A stretch of 21,822 nt of DNA from Bacilli bacterium. GTDB lineage: Bacteria > Bacillota_I > Bacilli_A > RF39 > UBA660. Positions 6,279-15,761 of this stretch are shown piece by piece (positions within the stretch are counted from its first letter, which is position 1; each line of letters begins with the position of its first letter). The stretch is taken from positions 1 through 21,822 of the forward strand of contig JAEDJI010000009.1 in assembly GCA_016296435.1 (NCBI GenBank), in the 5' to 3' direction. The notes below the pieces were generated by a model. It searched no databases. It was not told the DNA's origin and was given only the letters and a program-made list of their open reading frames with translations. The translations under genes were made by a program, and so were the position numbers.

Positions 6279-8593
6279 AGTTTGAAGTTTTCCACTTCAG
6301 GTATATCTTTTCCGTATTGTCTTATGTATCTATGGTGTTTTTCTAGCATTTGGTTGCAATAGTTTTCAATGTTTTCTTTATTTTTAATATTTGCATATTT
6401 TAAAGCGTCTAGTATTAAGTGATATCTATCTATTTTATTTTGAACTCTCATGTCAAATGGTGTGGTTATTGTTCCTTCTTCTAAATAGCCATGAACATGT
6501 AAATTTTGATTTGTTCTTTTGTATGTTAGTTGATGTATTAGGCTAGGATAACCGTGAAATGCAAATATTATTGGTTTAGTTTTAGTAAATAGTTTATCAT
6601 ATTCTTTATTTGTCATTCCATGTGGATGTTGTTCTTTTGTTTCTAATCTCATTAAATCTATTACATTTATTACTCTTATTTTTGTTTCAGGGGAAAGTTC
6701 TTTTAAAATTTTAGTAGCAGCGATTACTTCAATTGTGGGGGTATCTCCACAGCATGCAAATATTATTTTTGGTGAAATTGTTTTATCGCTTATAAATTCT
6801 AATTCTCCAATTCCTTGTTCACAATGTTTTATTGCTTCGTTCATTGTTAAGTATTGTGGTCTTGGATGTTTTGATGCTATGATCACATTTATATAGTTTT
6901 TTGTTTTTATACAGTGGTCAAATGTGGATATTAATGTGTTTGAATCGAATGGTAAGTACATTCTTACTATATCACTTTTTTTAGTTGCTAAGTGGTTTAG
7001 GAATCCCGGATCTTGATGGGTATATCCGTTGTGATCTTGTTGCCATGTGTGTGAGGTTAGAATGTAGTTTAGGGATGCAATTGGTGCTCTCCATGGTATT
7101 TCTTTAGTCACTTTTAACCATTTAGCATGTTGACTTGCCATAGAGTCTACGATTCTAATGAATGCTTCGTACGAATGAATAAATCCGTGTCTTCCTGTTA
7201 GAAGATAGCCTTCAAGCATTCCTTGGCAGACATGTTCCGATAAAAGACTATCCATTACTCTTCCTTGTTTTGATAGGAATTCATCATATTTTTTTGTATC
7301 AGAATTCCACATTCTTTTTACCTCGTCAAATATATGATTTAATCTATTGGATAAAGCTTCGTCTGGACCAAAGCATCTAAAGTTTTTGTTTTCTTTATTT
7401 ATTGCAAAGACATCTCTTATGTATTTAGATAGTTCCATCATGTCTTGTTTTTCTACTTTTCCAGGTTTTGTTATTTTTACTTCATAGTTTTTTATACTTG
7501 GAGTATTTAGCTCTTTTAGAAGTATTCCTCCGTTTGTAATAGGATTTGCACTCATTCGTTGTTCTTTTTCTGGTGTTAATTCTCTTAAGGGTTGGACTAG
7601 TGTTCCATTTTTATCAAATAATTTTTCTGGATGGTATGATCTTAGCCATTTTTCTAGGAGTTTTAAATCATTTTCATTTGTTATGTTTATTGGAACTTGG
7701 TGTGATCTGAATGTTCCTTCGACTCTTTTTAGATTTACTTCTTTTGGTCCAGTCCATCCTTTTGGACTTTTCATTATTATAATTGGAAATGGGATGTTTT
7801 GGCCTTGTTTTAATTTTTGAATATCTTTTAATGCCCATTCTAATGAATTAGCCATAAGATTGTGCATGTCTCTTAAGTTTTTTGCTTCGACTATATATGT
7901 TTTATAGTTACAACCATTGAAATAGTCTTTTATTTGTTTGTTGGTCATCCTGCCAAATATTGTAGGATTTGATATTTTATATCCATTTACGTGTAATATT
8001 GGCAAGACTATTCCGTCTGTTTTAGGATTTATGAATTTATTTATATGAAATGATGCTTGGAGTGGTCCTGTTTCTGCTTCACCATCACCGATTACACAAG
8101 CTGCAATTAGGTCTTTATTGTCTAATATTGCTCCATAGGCATGAGCAAGACTGTATCCTAGTTCTCCTCCCTCATTTATTGAACCTGGTGTTTCTGGTGC
8201 TACATGTGAAGAGACTCCTCCAGGAAAGGAGAATTGTTTACATAGTTTTTTTAGTCCTTCTTCATCTTGGGTTATATCAGGGTACAATTCACTGTATGTG
8301 CCTTCAAGATAAGCATTTGCTATCATTGCTTGCCCACCGTGTCCTGGACCTGATATATATATCATGTTAAGATTATGTTCTTTTATTAGTCTATTTAGGT
8401 GAACATAAATAAAATTTTGTCCTGGCGCTGTTCCCCAGTGTCCTACTACTTTTGGTTTTATATCTTCCATTTTTAACGGTCTTTTTAATAGAACATTATC
8501 CTTTAAGTATAGTTGGGCTACTGATAGATAGTTTGTTGCCATGAAGTAATAGTTCATTTTTATTAATAAATCTTCTTTTAATACTCTTCTCAT
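6272..8593 (-). CDS. xfp: Xylulose-5-phosphate/fructose-6-phosphate phosphoketolase
   Basis: A thiamine-diphosphate enzyme that splits xylulose 5-phosphate (or fructose 6-phosphate) with phosphate to acetyl phosphate plus glyceraldehyde 3-phosphate (or erythrose 4-phosphate). This is the key step of heterofermentative sugar breakdown. The 773 residues are near the usual length of about 790. Visible motifs are GHWGTAPGQNF (51-61), GPGHGG (82-87), the phosphoketolase signature EGGELGY (141-147), and the ThDP-binding GDGEAETGPL (169-178) with Asn203 in HVNGYKISNPT. The C-terminal half carries the conserved TSHTWQQDHNGYTHQDPG block. AGAGGTG lies about 5 bases before the ATG. It follows yitT by 59 bases but has a likely promoter of its own. 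Which sugar phosphate is preferred cannot be told from motifs. Confidence 0.97.
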   Translation of the reverse strand: MRRVLKEDLLIKMNYYFMATNYLSVAQLYLKDNVLLKRPLKMEDIKPKVVGHWGTAPGQNFIYVHLNRLIKEHNLNMIYISGPGHGGQAMIANAYLEGTYSELYPDITQDEEGLKKLCKQFSFPGGVSSHVAPETPGSINEGGELGYSLAHAYGAILDNKDLIAACVIGDGEAETGPLQASFHINKFINPKTDGIVLPILHVNGYKISNPTIFGRMTNKQIKDYFNGCNYKTYIVEAKNLRDMHNLMANSLEWALKDIQKLKQGQNIPFPIIIMKSPKGWTGPKEVNLKRVEGTFRSHQVPINITNENDLKLLEKWLRSYHPEKLFDKNGTLVQPLRELTPEKEQRMSANPITNGGILLKELNTPSIKNYEVKITKPGKVEKQDMMELSKYIRDVFAINKENKNFRCFGPDEALSNRLNHIFDEVKRMWNSDTKKYDEFLSKQGRVMDSLLSEHVCQGMLEGYLLTGRHGFIHSYEAFIRIVDSMASQHAKWLKVTKEIPWRAPIASLNYILTSHTWQQDHNGYTHQDPGFLNHLATKKSDIVRMYLPFDSNTLISTFDHCIKTKNYINVIIASKHPRPQYLTMNEAIKHCEQGIGELEFISDKTISPKIIFACCGDTPTIEVIAATKILKELSPETKIRVINVIDLMRLETKEQHPHGMTNKEYDKLFTKTKPIIFAFHGYPSLIHQLTYKRTNQNLHVHGYLEEGTITTPFDMRVQNKIDRYHLILDALKYANIKNKENIENYCNQMLEKHHRYIRQYGKDIPEVENFKLN

Positions 8594-8618
8594 TTTACAC
8601 CTCTTTTATTCTATGTTA

Positions 8619-8627
8619 ATTATATCA
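8619..8627 (-). promoter_or_regulatory. Likely xfp promoter (extended -10)
   Basis: Minus strand TGATATAAT, a full extended -10, lies in the yitT-xfp gap and about 26 bases before the xfp start. The -35 region is only T-rich. No terminator separates yitT from xfp, so xfp may also receive read-through. Confidence 0.5.
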
Positions 8628-8652
8628 CATTTTACTAAAATTAAAAAGAAGA

Positions 8653-9555
8653 TTATTGATCTCCTTCATTTTTTATTTCTTTTATGTTATTTCTTACTTG
8701 TTTTACTTTTTTGTTTGATTTTATGTGTTCTCCGATTATTTCAGATACTTCGGTTATTGTGACAAATGCTGTTTCATCTTTATTGTTTACTATTGTTCTT
8801 AGTTGAGAGATTTCCATTCTAGTTAGTACACAATATAGTATATCTTTTTTTCCACTCACTAGTCCATTTCCTTCGATTATGGTTGCTGTTCTACCTAGTT
8901 TATTATATATTTCGTTTGCTATTTGTGCTCCTTGTTCTGTTATTATCATTGCTGCTTTGGCTTGTTCTAATCCTTCACTTACTAAGTCTATTATTTTAAA
9001 TGTTATGAAGTACATTAAGAGTGAATATAATGCTTTATCTAGTCCAAATAAGAATCCTGCGGTTAGATAGATAAATATATTAAATAACATTATTATTTGT
9101 CCTGTTGAGAATGATGTTTTTTTATTTATTATTATAGCAACTGATTCTGTTCCATCAAGACATCCACCGCTTCTTATTACTAAACCCACTCCAATTCCTA
9201 GGATTATTCCTCCATAAATTGTTGCAAGTAAAATATCATCGGTTAATTCATTTACATTAGAGAATATAGTTAAAAAGCATGAAAATATTAACATTGCATA
9301 GATTGCTTTTATTAAGAATTTTTTTCCTAAGTTTTTGTATCCAATTAATAATAATGGGATGTTTAATAGTATTGTAAATATGCTCAGTGAGATATTGGTT
9401 AGTTTGCTTACTATCATTGATATCCCTATTATTCCACCATCTAGAATCATATTTGGTGATAAAAATGTTTGAATTGAGAATGCTGAGAGTAATGCTCCAA
9501 GTGTTATTCCTATGAATGATATTAAGTTCATTAGTATTTTGTTTTGGTTTTTCAT
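8653..9555 (-). CDS. YitT family membrane protein
   Basis: A 300-residue protein with the YitT layout: hydrophobic segments at about 11-32, 40-72, 82-100, 108-127, 150-172 and 176-193, then a soluble DUF2179 domain at about 220-280. Typical marks are the SPNMILDGGIIGIS start of the domain (33-46) and the loop RSGGCLDGTESVA (128-140). The family is widespread in Bacillota and its transport or signalling role is not settled. Its start overlaps the addA stop as ATGA, with AAAGGAGG eight bases upstream, so it is translated in step with the addBA operon. A link to DNA repair is not established and the pairing may only reflect shared transcription. Confidence 0.9.
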   Translation of the reverse strand: MKNQNKILMNLISFIGITLGALLSAFSIQTFLSPNMILDGGIIGISMIVSKLTNISLSIFTILLNIPLLLIGYKNLGKKFLIKAIYAMLIFSCFLTIFSNVNELTDDILLATIYGGIILGIGVGLVIRSGGCLDGTESVAIIINKKTSFSTGQIIMLFNIFIYLTAGFLFGLDKALYSLLMYFITFKIIDLVSEGLEQAKAAMIITEQGAQIANEIYNKLGRTATIIEGNGLVSGKKDILYCVLTRMEISQLRTIVNNKDETAFVTITEVSEIIGEHIKSNKKVKQVRNNIKEIKNEGDQ

Positions 9556-12500
9556 ATTGCCTCCTTTATCTCTATTAGTTCATTATTTAATATAGAATAT
9601 AAATATAATTGTACTTTTTTATCGGATATTTGTTTTATATATTTTTTATATGTTTCTAATTGTTTTAAATAAGCTTCGTCTTTAATATTTTGAAGTTTAT
9701 AGTCTATTATTTTGATTTTATCTTTATACTCTAGTATCAAGTCTATTATACCATGATATTCGTTTGTTTCATCACTAAATATAAATTCGTGTTCTTTATA
9801 TATTTTGGCATCTTTTATATCGAGTTTGTCTATTAATTTTTTAATGATTTGATTTTGCGTTTCTTTATTGAAATCAGTTGTTTCTAATAGTTGGTGTATT
9901 TTAGTACCATATTCTATGTTTGATACTTCTTCTTTTGTTAATAGTTTTTTGATATTTTTTGATGCTCTTTGTTCTTCTATTTGATTGTTTTCTATATTTA
10001 GTTTTACTTCTTTTATTTTTATATTAATATTTTCTTTTAATTCTTTATTTTCAATTTTTATTTGGTAATCTTTTGATAATGGTATTTGTTCTAGGGATAT
10101 ATTTTTTATATATTTTACTAGATTTTGTTTTATTGAATTTATTATATCTTGAAATGATTTATATTTTTTTCTTATATTTTGATCAAGTAGTGTTTGATGA
10201 TAGATTTCTTGTTCTTCTTTTAGACTTGTTACTATTATCATTTTTTCTTTAGCTCTTGTTACATCTACATATAAAAGTCTTATCCTTTCTGATATGTCTT
10301 CTTCATTATATTTATTAATTACTAAATCTTTTAATATAGTTTCTGTTATTCCTTCATCAAAATATGGTGTTATAATTCCATATTCATTGTCATAAATAAA
10401 TCTTTCTTTGATGTCTTGTTTATTGAATGTTTTGTGTAGACCTGAGAAGTAGCATATTGAAAATTCTAATCCTTTTGATTTATGAATATTCATTAGTTTA
10501 ACACTTTTTGTATCTTCGACTGGTAGTGAGTATTTTATATCTTGATTTGTCTTTATTACTTGATTTAGATATTCAATAAAGTCATTTAGTGTATAGCCAA
10601 GACTTGATAAGTTATTGGCCATTTCTTTTGTTTTTTCTATTCTTATTATAGAGTCGTTTATATTACCTATTTTTATAATTTTTTCATAGAAGTTAAATTC
10701 TTTTAGTACTTGGTTTATTAGGCCTTCTAGGTTTTTATTTTCTACATCTTTTGCTATTTCTTTGCATATATTGTATATTTTAGTTTCTTTTATTTTATCT
10801 TCCTTTAATGTTATAAAGATATCGTTATCAGATTGTTCTTCAAGAAAACTTCTTGCAATGCTTGTGTAGCAATATTTTGCTTCTTTATCTAGTGTATTTT
10901 CTTTTATTTTTATAATTAACGTAATAATGTTTTTTATAACTAGGATGTCTTCTTTTGAGGTCATTTCTTCATCTTGCATTACTAGTAATGGTATTTGCAT
11001 GTATTCAAATATTTTTTTATAGGTTTGAAAGGCACTTCCACGATCCATAATTATGCAGAAGTCTTCGTATGATGCATCTTGTAGTACGCCTTCTTTTAAT
11101 ACTTGGTATTTGTTTTTAATTTTATCTTTTATATCTTTTGCTATTATAAATGCTTCGATTTCTTCTTTTGTATAGTTTTTATCTTCTTCATAGTTGTATA
11201 TTTCTAAATCATAATTTTGATCTTCTTTATTTTCTTCATAGGTATTGTTTCCAAAGATCATTTGATGTGTTTTTTCATAGTCTGCTCCCCCGATTTCTTT
11301 GTCCATGATGAGATTAAATATTTCATTTATATTGTTTAATACTTCTTTTCTTGATCTAAAGTTTTTTACTAAGTCTATTTTATAACCATTTATTTTGTTT
11401 TTATAATCCTCATATTTTTGTTTGAAGATATCTGGGTTAGCGTTTCTGAATCTGTATATTGATTGTTTTATGTCTCCGACCATATATATGTTGTTGTTTT
11501 CAATTAGTTTTAAAAATGTTTCTTGAAGATCGCTCGTGTCTTGGTATTCATCTACCATTATTTCATTGTATGTGTATTTTAGTTCTTCTTGTATATTTGG
11601 GTTTTCTTTTACTACTTTTATTGCCATCTTTGCTATATCATCAAATTCGTAAGCATTGTTTTCTTGTTTGTATTTTACTATTTGTTTATCTAATTCTTTT
11701 ATTATATTAATTAATACTTCTACGTAGTCTTTTGTTTTTAAAATACCTTGTTTTAATTCTTCTTGATCTTTGTATTTTAGTTTGTTTTTTAATTCTTTTA
11801 TTTTTTCTGTCAATTGTTTTTTTAGTTCTTTTGCTTCTTCTGGTGAATCTTTAGGAATATTAGGCAGTCTTGGAAGTTCTTTAATTTGCAAAAGATCATT
11901 ATAATTTTTTGGATTAAATATTTTATTTAATATAGAAGCAAGTTTTTCATAGTAATCGGTGCTTATATATTGTTCTAATTCATTAAAAATATTTTCTATT
12001 TCTTGTTCTAATTCAATTAGATTATATGTATATTTTTTTATATTATTATTTATAGTATTTTCATTATAATAGTTTTCTATATAATTATTTAAATATTCTT
12101 CTTTATCATATTTTTTGTCTAATAATGATGATATTTTTAGTATTGCTAAAGTTATTTCATCATCATTTTTAGTACAGAAACTGTCTATAAGATTTAAAAA
12201 TTTTTCATTTTTTTCTTTGTATAGGTTTTCTAAGATGTCATTTAGTATTTGCTTTTTCTTTATATTTATAATAATACTATCTATTGGTTTTATATTTTTA
12301 GGAATATTTAGTAAATAGTTGTATTTTTTTACTACTGATAATGCATAGCTATCAAATGTCGTTATATATGCTTGTTCAAGATAATCTAATTGTTCTTTTA
12401 GTGATGGATCTTTTTTTATTTTTTTTCTTATTCTGTCTTTCATTTCTGTGGCGGCAGCATTGGTAAATGTTAGAATAAGGAGTTCATTGATATTTACTTT

Positions 12501-12626
12501 TTGTTTTAGTTTTCTTATTACTCTTTCTGATAGTACTGCGGTTTTACCTGATCCTGCACCAGCAGATACTATGATGTTTTTTCCTTCTTCATTTATTGCT
12601 TGTTCTTGTTCAAGAGTCCAGTTCAT
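9552..12626 (-). CDS. addA: ATP-dependent helicase/nuclease subunit A (AddA), short form
   Basis: The motor subunit of AddAB, which processes double-strand DNA ends for RecA loading. Domains run in the usual order: Q motif TLEQEQAI (4-11), Walker A AGAGSGKT (22-29), motif Ia LTFTNAAATEM (52-62), Walker B VDEYQDTS (358-365), GDIKQSIYRFR (384-394), motif V HKSKGLEF (715-722), and motif VI RLLYVDVTRA (783-792). A C-terminal RecB-type nuclease shows His911, Asp962, Asp975-Tyr-Lys977 and Gln989. At 1024 residues it is clearly shorter than B. subtilis AddA (about 1230) but no motif is missing. AAAGGAGGA precedes the ATG. The start lies inside the end of addB (17-base overlap) and the TGA stop overlaps yitT. 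Confidence 0.95.
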   Translation of the reverse strand: MNWTLEQEQAINEEGKNIIVSAGAGSGKTAVLSERVIRKLKQKVNINELLILTFTNAAATEMKDRIRKKIKKDPSLKEQLDYLEQAYITTFDSYALSVVKKYNYLLNIPKNIKPIDSIIINIKKKQILNDILENLYKEKNEKFLNLIDSFCTKNDDEITLAILKISSLLDKKYDKEEYLNNYIENYYNENTINNNIKKYTYNLIELEQEIENIFNELEQYISTDYYEKLASILNKIFNPKNYNDLLQIKELPRLPNIPKDSPEEAKELKKQLTEKIKELKNKLKYKDQEELKQGILKTKDYVEVLINIIKELDKQIVKYKQENNAYEFDDIAKMAIKVVKENPNIQEELKYTYNEIMVDEYQDTSDLQETFLKLIENNNIYMVGDIKQSIYRFRNANPDIFKQKYEDYKNKINGYKIDLVKNFRSRKEVLNNINEIFNLIMDKEIGGADYEKTHQMIFGNNTYEENKEDQNYDLEIYNYEEDKNYTKEEIEAFIIAKDIKDKIKNKYQVLKEGVLQDASYEDFCIIMDRGSAFQTYKKIFEYMQIPLLVMQDEEMTSKEDILVIKNIITLIIKIKENTLDKEAKYCYTSIARSFLEEQSDNDIFITLKEDKIKETKIYNICKEIAKDVENKNLEGLINQVLKEFNFYEKIIKIGNINDSIIRIEKTKEMANNLSSLGYTLNDFIEYLNQVIKTNQDIKYSLPVEDTKSVKLMNIHKSKGLEFSICYFSGLHKTFNKQDIKERFIYDNEYGIITPYFDEGITETILKDLVINKYNEEDISERIRLLYVDVTRAKEKMIIVTSLKEEQEIYHQTLLDQNIRKKYKSFQDIINSIKQNLVKYIKNISLEQIPLSKDYQIKIENKELKENINIKIKEVKLNIENNQIEEQRASKNIKKLLTKEEVSNIEYGTKIHQLLETTDFNKETQNQIIKKLIDKLDIKDAKIYKEHEFIFSDETNEYHGIIDLILEYKDKIKIIDYKLQNIKDEAYLKQLETYKKYIKQISDKKVQLYLYSILNNELIEIKEAI

Positions 12627-14979
12627 TTTCTTCCTCCTTTTCTATTTTGATGTAAATATTATTTTTTGGTGTTTTAAAGCATAGGTCTTTATATTTACAA
12701 TATTCACATGATTTGTTTATTCCATTTATTATCTTTGGATTTATATCGAAGTTTGTTTGTTCAATTTCATTTATTGTCTTATCTATTATTTGATCTGTCT
12801 TAGTAATTAATTCTTTAATTTGATCGTTTGTTATTATTTTTGATTTAGAGTCAAAGTTGCCTGTTTTAGTTATTTTTAAGCCTTTGATTAGTTTACTGTT
12901 TTCATATGTGTTGTCAAATTTTTCTATTATTTTTTTATTTTCATTACTATATCCATTTAGCTTTAGATTGTCTATTTTTTGTTCTTCGTATGTTTTATTA
13001 CTTTTTTTTATTATTTCTGGATGTAGTACTTGTTGAAGATAAAAACCTGCGAATGTTGGATTTTTTATTTTTTCTAGGTTACTTGCTAAGTATAGATAAA
13101 CTGGTAATTGCATAGATAGACCATAGTCGACTAAATCTAGTTTTATATCTGTGTTTCCTGTCTTATAATCTATTATTGCTACTTCGTTTTCTTCATTGTA
13201 TAAAATTTTGTCTATAATACCTTTAAATGTAACTTTTAGGTTTTTATTTTTTTCTATTGTTACTTCTTGTTCTGTTAATATTTTATTTAAATTTTGATAT
13301 TTATTTTGTTGTTTTATAGTTTTTATAGCAAAATCTATTTCTTGTTTTATTTTTTCTATAAAATGTTTTTCTTTGTTAGTAAACTCATAATTATTTTCTT
13401 TTATGTAGTTTTCAACAATTGTGTTAATATCTATTTCTTCTTTTAGCCCTTTTTCTAAGCAATAATGAAATATACTTCCAAATGTTGCTGATATGTTTTT
13501 TTCATAAGGGTCTAATCTTAAAATATCTGATATAAAGTAGGCAAATGCGCACTTATTGTATGTATCCATTTTTGTGTACGATAAATTTAATTTGTTGTCT
13601 AGATAGTCATACAGTTCTTTTTTATTTATACCTGTATAGTTGTTGTCATATTTTTGATATGGTATTATATAATTATTATTTAATATTTTTAATTCTTCAT
13701 CAATTGTGTTATATTTTGTATAATTATCTAATTTTTTAGCAAGTTTTAGTTTATTGTTTATAGTGGAATAACTTATTTTTATGTCTTTTTTTGGTTTTTG
13801 TTTTTCTATATTTAGTTCTTCAACTAAGGAAGATGGATAGCATTCTTCTTTTCCATCTTGTGTTTTATATGTAATTGTTAAGTTTTTTATATTTTGAATG
13901 TTTTTTATGGTGCTTTGTTTTATCATTTTATTTAGTTCTAGTGTAGTATTTAGATCTATTTCTTCTTTTAGGTTATCTGATAGATAGTCTTCATCTTTTT
14001 TTAGACTTGGTATGCTTTTTTGATTAAAGTTTAGCATAAAGACATAGTTAGTATCATCTATTTGATTGTTGTAATCTATTATTTCTATTTGATTTTTTAA
14101 TTTTGGTTGTTTTATATAAGTGGTTTTTAAATCATGAATTATTAAATCTTTTACTCTTGTGAAATTGTTTATTTTTATGTACTTATTTAATATGTTTATT
14201 ATTTTATTAATAGTATCTTTGTCTTTGTACTTGTTATTTAATAGATCAATTGTTTTTTCTATATTTTCTTGGTAATTTTTTATAAATGTTTGTCCTATTT
14301 CAGTTTCATAAATTGATGTTTTTATAAGTGGCTCAAGTGGTAAATTGTATAGTTCAAATGTCATTTGAAGTTTTTTTGAGTATGAATCGTCAATATTAGT
14401 TAATTTTATATTATTTATTGGGATTTTATTTTTAATTAGTTTTGATATTTCGTTTGCCACGAATTCTAGTTCTTCATCAATTGTTGTTAGTTCATATATT
14501 TTGGGTTTGTAGTTTTTATAAGTTTTTTCTATTATTTTTATATTTGTGAATTTTTTTAAGTCATTTATTATTTTTTTATCAAATGCTGTTAAATAGTCAT
14601 AGTGATAGAAGATTATGTTTTTTCCCGTGATTAAATTTTGAAAGTTATTGTCCTTTAGTAACATTTTTTGTTCTTCTAATTCATTTTTTAGAACTTGTAA
14701 GTGTCTTAATTTTTCATTTTTATATGTTTTGTCGTCAATATATATTAAATTGTCTAAGTACATTGTTGCTACTTCATATTTGTAATTATATTTTTCGATT
14801 AAATACAGTATTGCATTATAATCATATGAAAAGTATAGTTTATTGATTAGTTCTTTTTTTGTTAATAATTTTATATTTAAAAGTTTTTTTTCTTTGGTCA
14901 ACTGTTTTAATATTTGTTTTTTTGTTTCTTGTTCACAGATTATTATTGTTTCATTTTGTGCGTCATCTATATTTGTCAT
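12610..14979 (-). CDS. addB: AddB/RexB-like nuclease subunit, short form
   Basis: The partner of AddA. At 789 residues it is far shorter than known AddB or RexB (about 1100-1170). Identification rests on the C-terminal nuclease with its iron-sulfur staple: Cys477 in YNKCAFAYF, GSIFH with His505, GIID with Asp590, DYKTG with Asp604 and Lys606, and Gln624, then Cys758, Cys761 and Cys767 in CEYCKYKDLC. The N-terminal region shows no Walker A motif, as in RexB-type subunits, so it should not hydrolyse ATP. The N-terminal helicase-like half appears shortened and is very Lys/Asn/Ile-rich. The start has GGGAGG at a good distance. It opens the operon addB-addA-yitT. Confidence 0.88.
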   Translation of the reverse strand: MTNIDDAQNETIIICEQETKKQILKQLTKEKKLLNIKLLTKKELINKLYFSYDYNAILYLIEKYNYKYEVATMYLDNLIYIDDKTYKNEKLRHLQVLKNELEEQKMLLKDNNFQNLITGKNIIFYHYDYLTAFDKKIINDLKKFTNIKIIEKTYKNYKPKIYELTTIDEELEFVANEISKLIKNKIPINNIKLTNIDDSYSKKLQMTFELYNLPLEPLIKTSIYETEIGQTFIKNYQENIEKTIDLLNNKYKDKDTINKIINILNKYIKINNFTRVKDLIIHDLKTTYIKQPKLKNQIEIIDYNNQIDDTNYVFMLNFNQKSIPSLKKDEDYLSDNLKEEIDLNTTLELNKMIKQSTIKNIQNIKNLTITYKTQDGKEECYPSSLVEELNIEKQKPKKDIKISYSTINNKLKLAKKLDNYTKYNTIDEELKILNNNYIIPYQKYDNNYTGINKKELYDYLDNKLNLSYTKMDTYNKCAFAYFISDILRLDPYEKNISATFGSIFHYCLEKGLKEEIDINTIVENYIKENNYEFTNKEKHFIEKIKQEIDFAIKTIKQQNKYQNLNKILTEQEVTIEKNKNLKVTFKGIIDKILYNEENEVAIIDYKTGNTDIKLDLVDYGLSMQLPVYLYLASNLEKIKNPTFAGFYLQQVLHPEIIKKSNKTYEEQKIDNLKLNGYSNENKKIIEKFDNTYENSKLIKGLKITKTGNFDSKSKIITNDQIKELITKTDQIIDKTINEIEQTNFDINPKIINGINKSCEYCKYKDLCFKTPKNNIYIKIEKEEENELDS

Positions 14980-14997
14980 ATTAGTACCTCCCTTATA

Positions 14998-15006
14998 ATT
15001 ATAGCA
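14998..15006 (-). promoter_or_regulatory. Likely addBA promoter (extended -10)
   Basis: Minus strand TGCTATAAT ends about 18 bases before the addB start codon, so the leader would be very short. The -35 position is occupied by the T run of the Nudix gene terminator and has no consensus match. Confidence 0.5.
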
Positions 15007-15020
15007 CAGTTTTTGAAAAG

Positions 15021-15041
15021 AAAAAAAGTTCGTTTGAACTT
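15021..15041 (-). terminator. Rho-independent terminator of the Nudix gene
   Basis: Minus strand AAGTTC, loop AAAC, GAACTT, then a T run. The 6-bp stem is perfect and begins within the TAA stop of the Nudix gene. It separates that gene from addB. Confidence 0.65.
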
Positions 15042-15558
15042 ATTTTATTTTTAATCTTTTTATAATTTCTTCAAGTTCTTCTTTGTAGTATACTGCTCTG
15101 GGATTTAGTGTATTATTGTTTTCTAATAGTTGCATTATTTCTGTTGGTGATACTTGAATTAGTTTGAAGTTATGCTTTTTTTCACTTTCTGAAAGAGTTA
15201 TTTTATCGTATTTTATTTTTACTTTCTTTTTTGATATAAAATAATATGTTATTAATAGATTGTTTTTTATAGTGTTATTTTCTGTTGGATAGTTTTTTTG
15301 ATAGTGCTCTATTAAGATGAATTCTTTAATATCGTTATGATCTAGAACTACTCCGATTTCTTCTTTTATTTCTCTTAATAGGGCTTCTTTTATTGTTTCT
15401 TGTTTTTCTACTTTTCCTCCGATTAATAAGTAGCAACCATTGTAATTACATAGTATTATTTCATTTTTCTCATTCAGTAGAATGACGCGAGTTTTTATTT
15501 TTGTCTTATCTATTTCTTCTTTTCTTAATTTTTCTTTGTTTATTATTACTCTTTCCAT
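15040..15558 (-). CDS. Nudix hydrolase
   Basis: A 172-residue Nudix hydrolase, which would cleave a nucleoside diphosphate linked to some group X using Mg2+ or Mn2+. The Nudix box is complete at 48-70: GKVEKQ-E-TIKEALL-REIKEEIGV, matching GX5EX7REUXEEXGU exactly. Upstream, residues 22-46 form the expected strands (TRVILLNEKNEIILC). The substrate cannot be read from the box, and neither the MutT nor the ADP-ribose pyrophosphatase hallmark is evident. AAGGAG lies about 7 bases before the ATG. It stands alone between two terminators, so it is probably a single-gene transcript with a long leader. Confidence 0.92.
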   Translation of the reverse strand: MERVIINKEKLRKEEIDKTKIKTRVILLNEKNEIILCNYNGCYLLIGGKVEKQETIKEALLREIKEEIGVVLDHNDIKEFILIEHYQKNYPTENNTIKNNLLITYYFISKKKVKIKYDKITLSESEKKHNFKLIQVSPTEIMQLLENNNTLNPRAVYYKEELEEIIKRLKIK

Positions 15559-15713
15559 TATTTACTCCTTAGTGTAAATCATCATCAAGTTATATTATTC
15601 TTGTTTTTTGATTATTATATCTTGTACTTATTCTTTATTATATCTTTCTTATTAATTTGTCTTTTGCTCATTTTAGTTTTTTTATTTTTTATTAGTAACC
15701 CTTTTATGTCTAT

Positions 15714-15722
15714 ATTATATCA
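15714..15722 (-). promoter_or_regulatory. Possible Nudix gene promoter (extended -10)
   Basis: Minus strand TGATATAAT lies just after the upstream terminator and about 155 bases before the Nudix start. Two further GATATAAT sequences without a TG step lie closer to the gene and could be the real -10. The rest of 15559-15751 is AT-rich and I see no gene or folded RNA in it. Confidence 0.35.
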
Positions 15723-15731
15723 TATAATAGA

Positions 15732-15761
15732 GAAAAAAAGAACAATTTTGCTTATTGTTCT
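15732..15761 (-). terminator. Rho-independent terminator of the SDR-ynbB operon
   Basis: Minus strand AGAACAAT, loop AAGCAAA, ATTGTTCT, then TTTTTT. The 8-bp stem is perfect with a strong T run. The left arm encodes the last residues (Glu-Gln) and the TAA stop runs into the loop. Confidence 0.85.

Noticed and set aside
8050..8370. Open frame of 106 codons on the plus strand inside xfp
   Set aside because: It is the antisense of a strongly conserved phosphoketolase region containing the ThDP motifs, with a Leu/His-rich composition typical of a reversed coding strand and no ribosome site.
15615..15671. 18-codon lysine-rich frame (MSKRQINKKDIIKNKYKI) on the minus strand before the Nudix gene
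   Set aside because: There is no ribosome site before its ATG, and lysine/asparagine-rich short frames are expected by chance in A-rich leader sequence.
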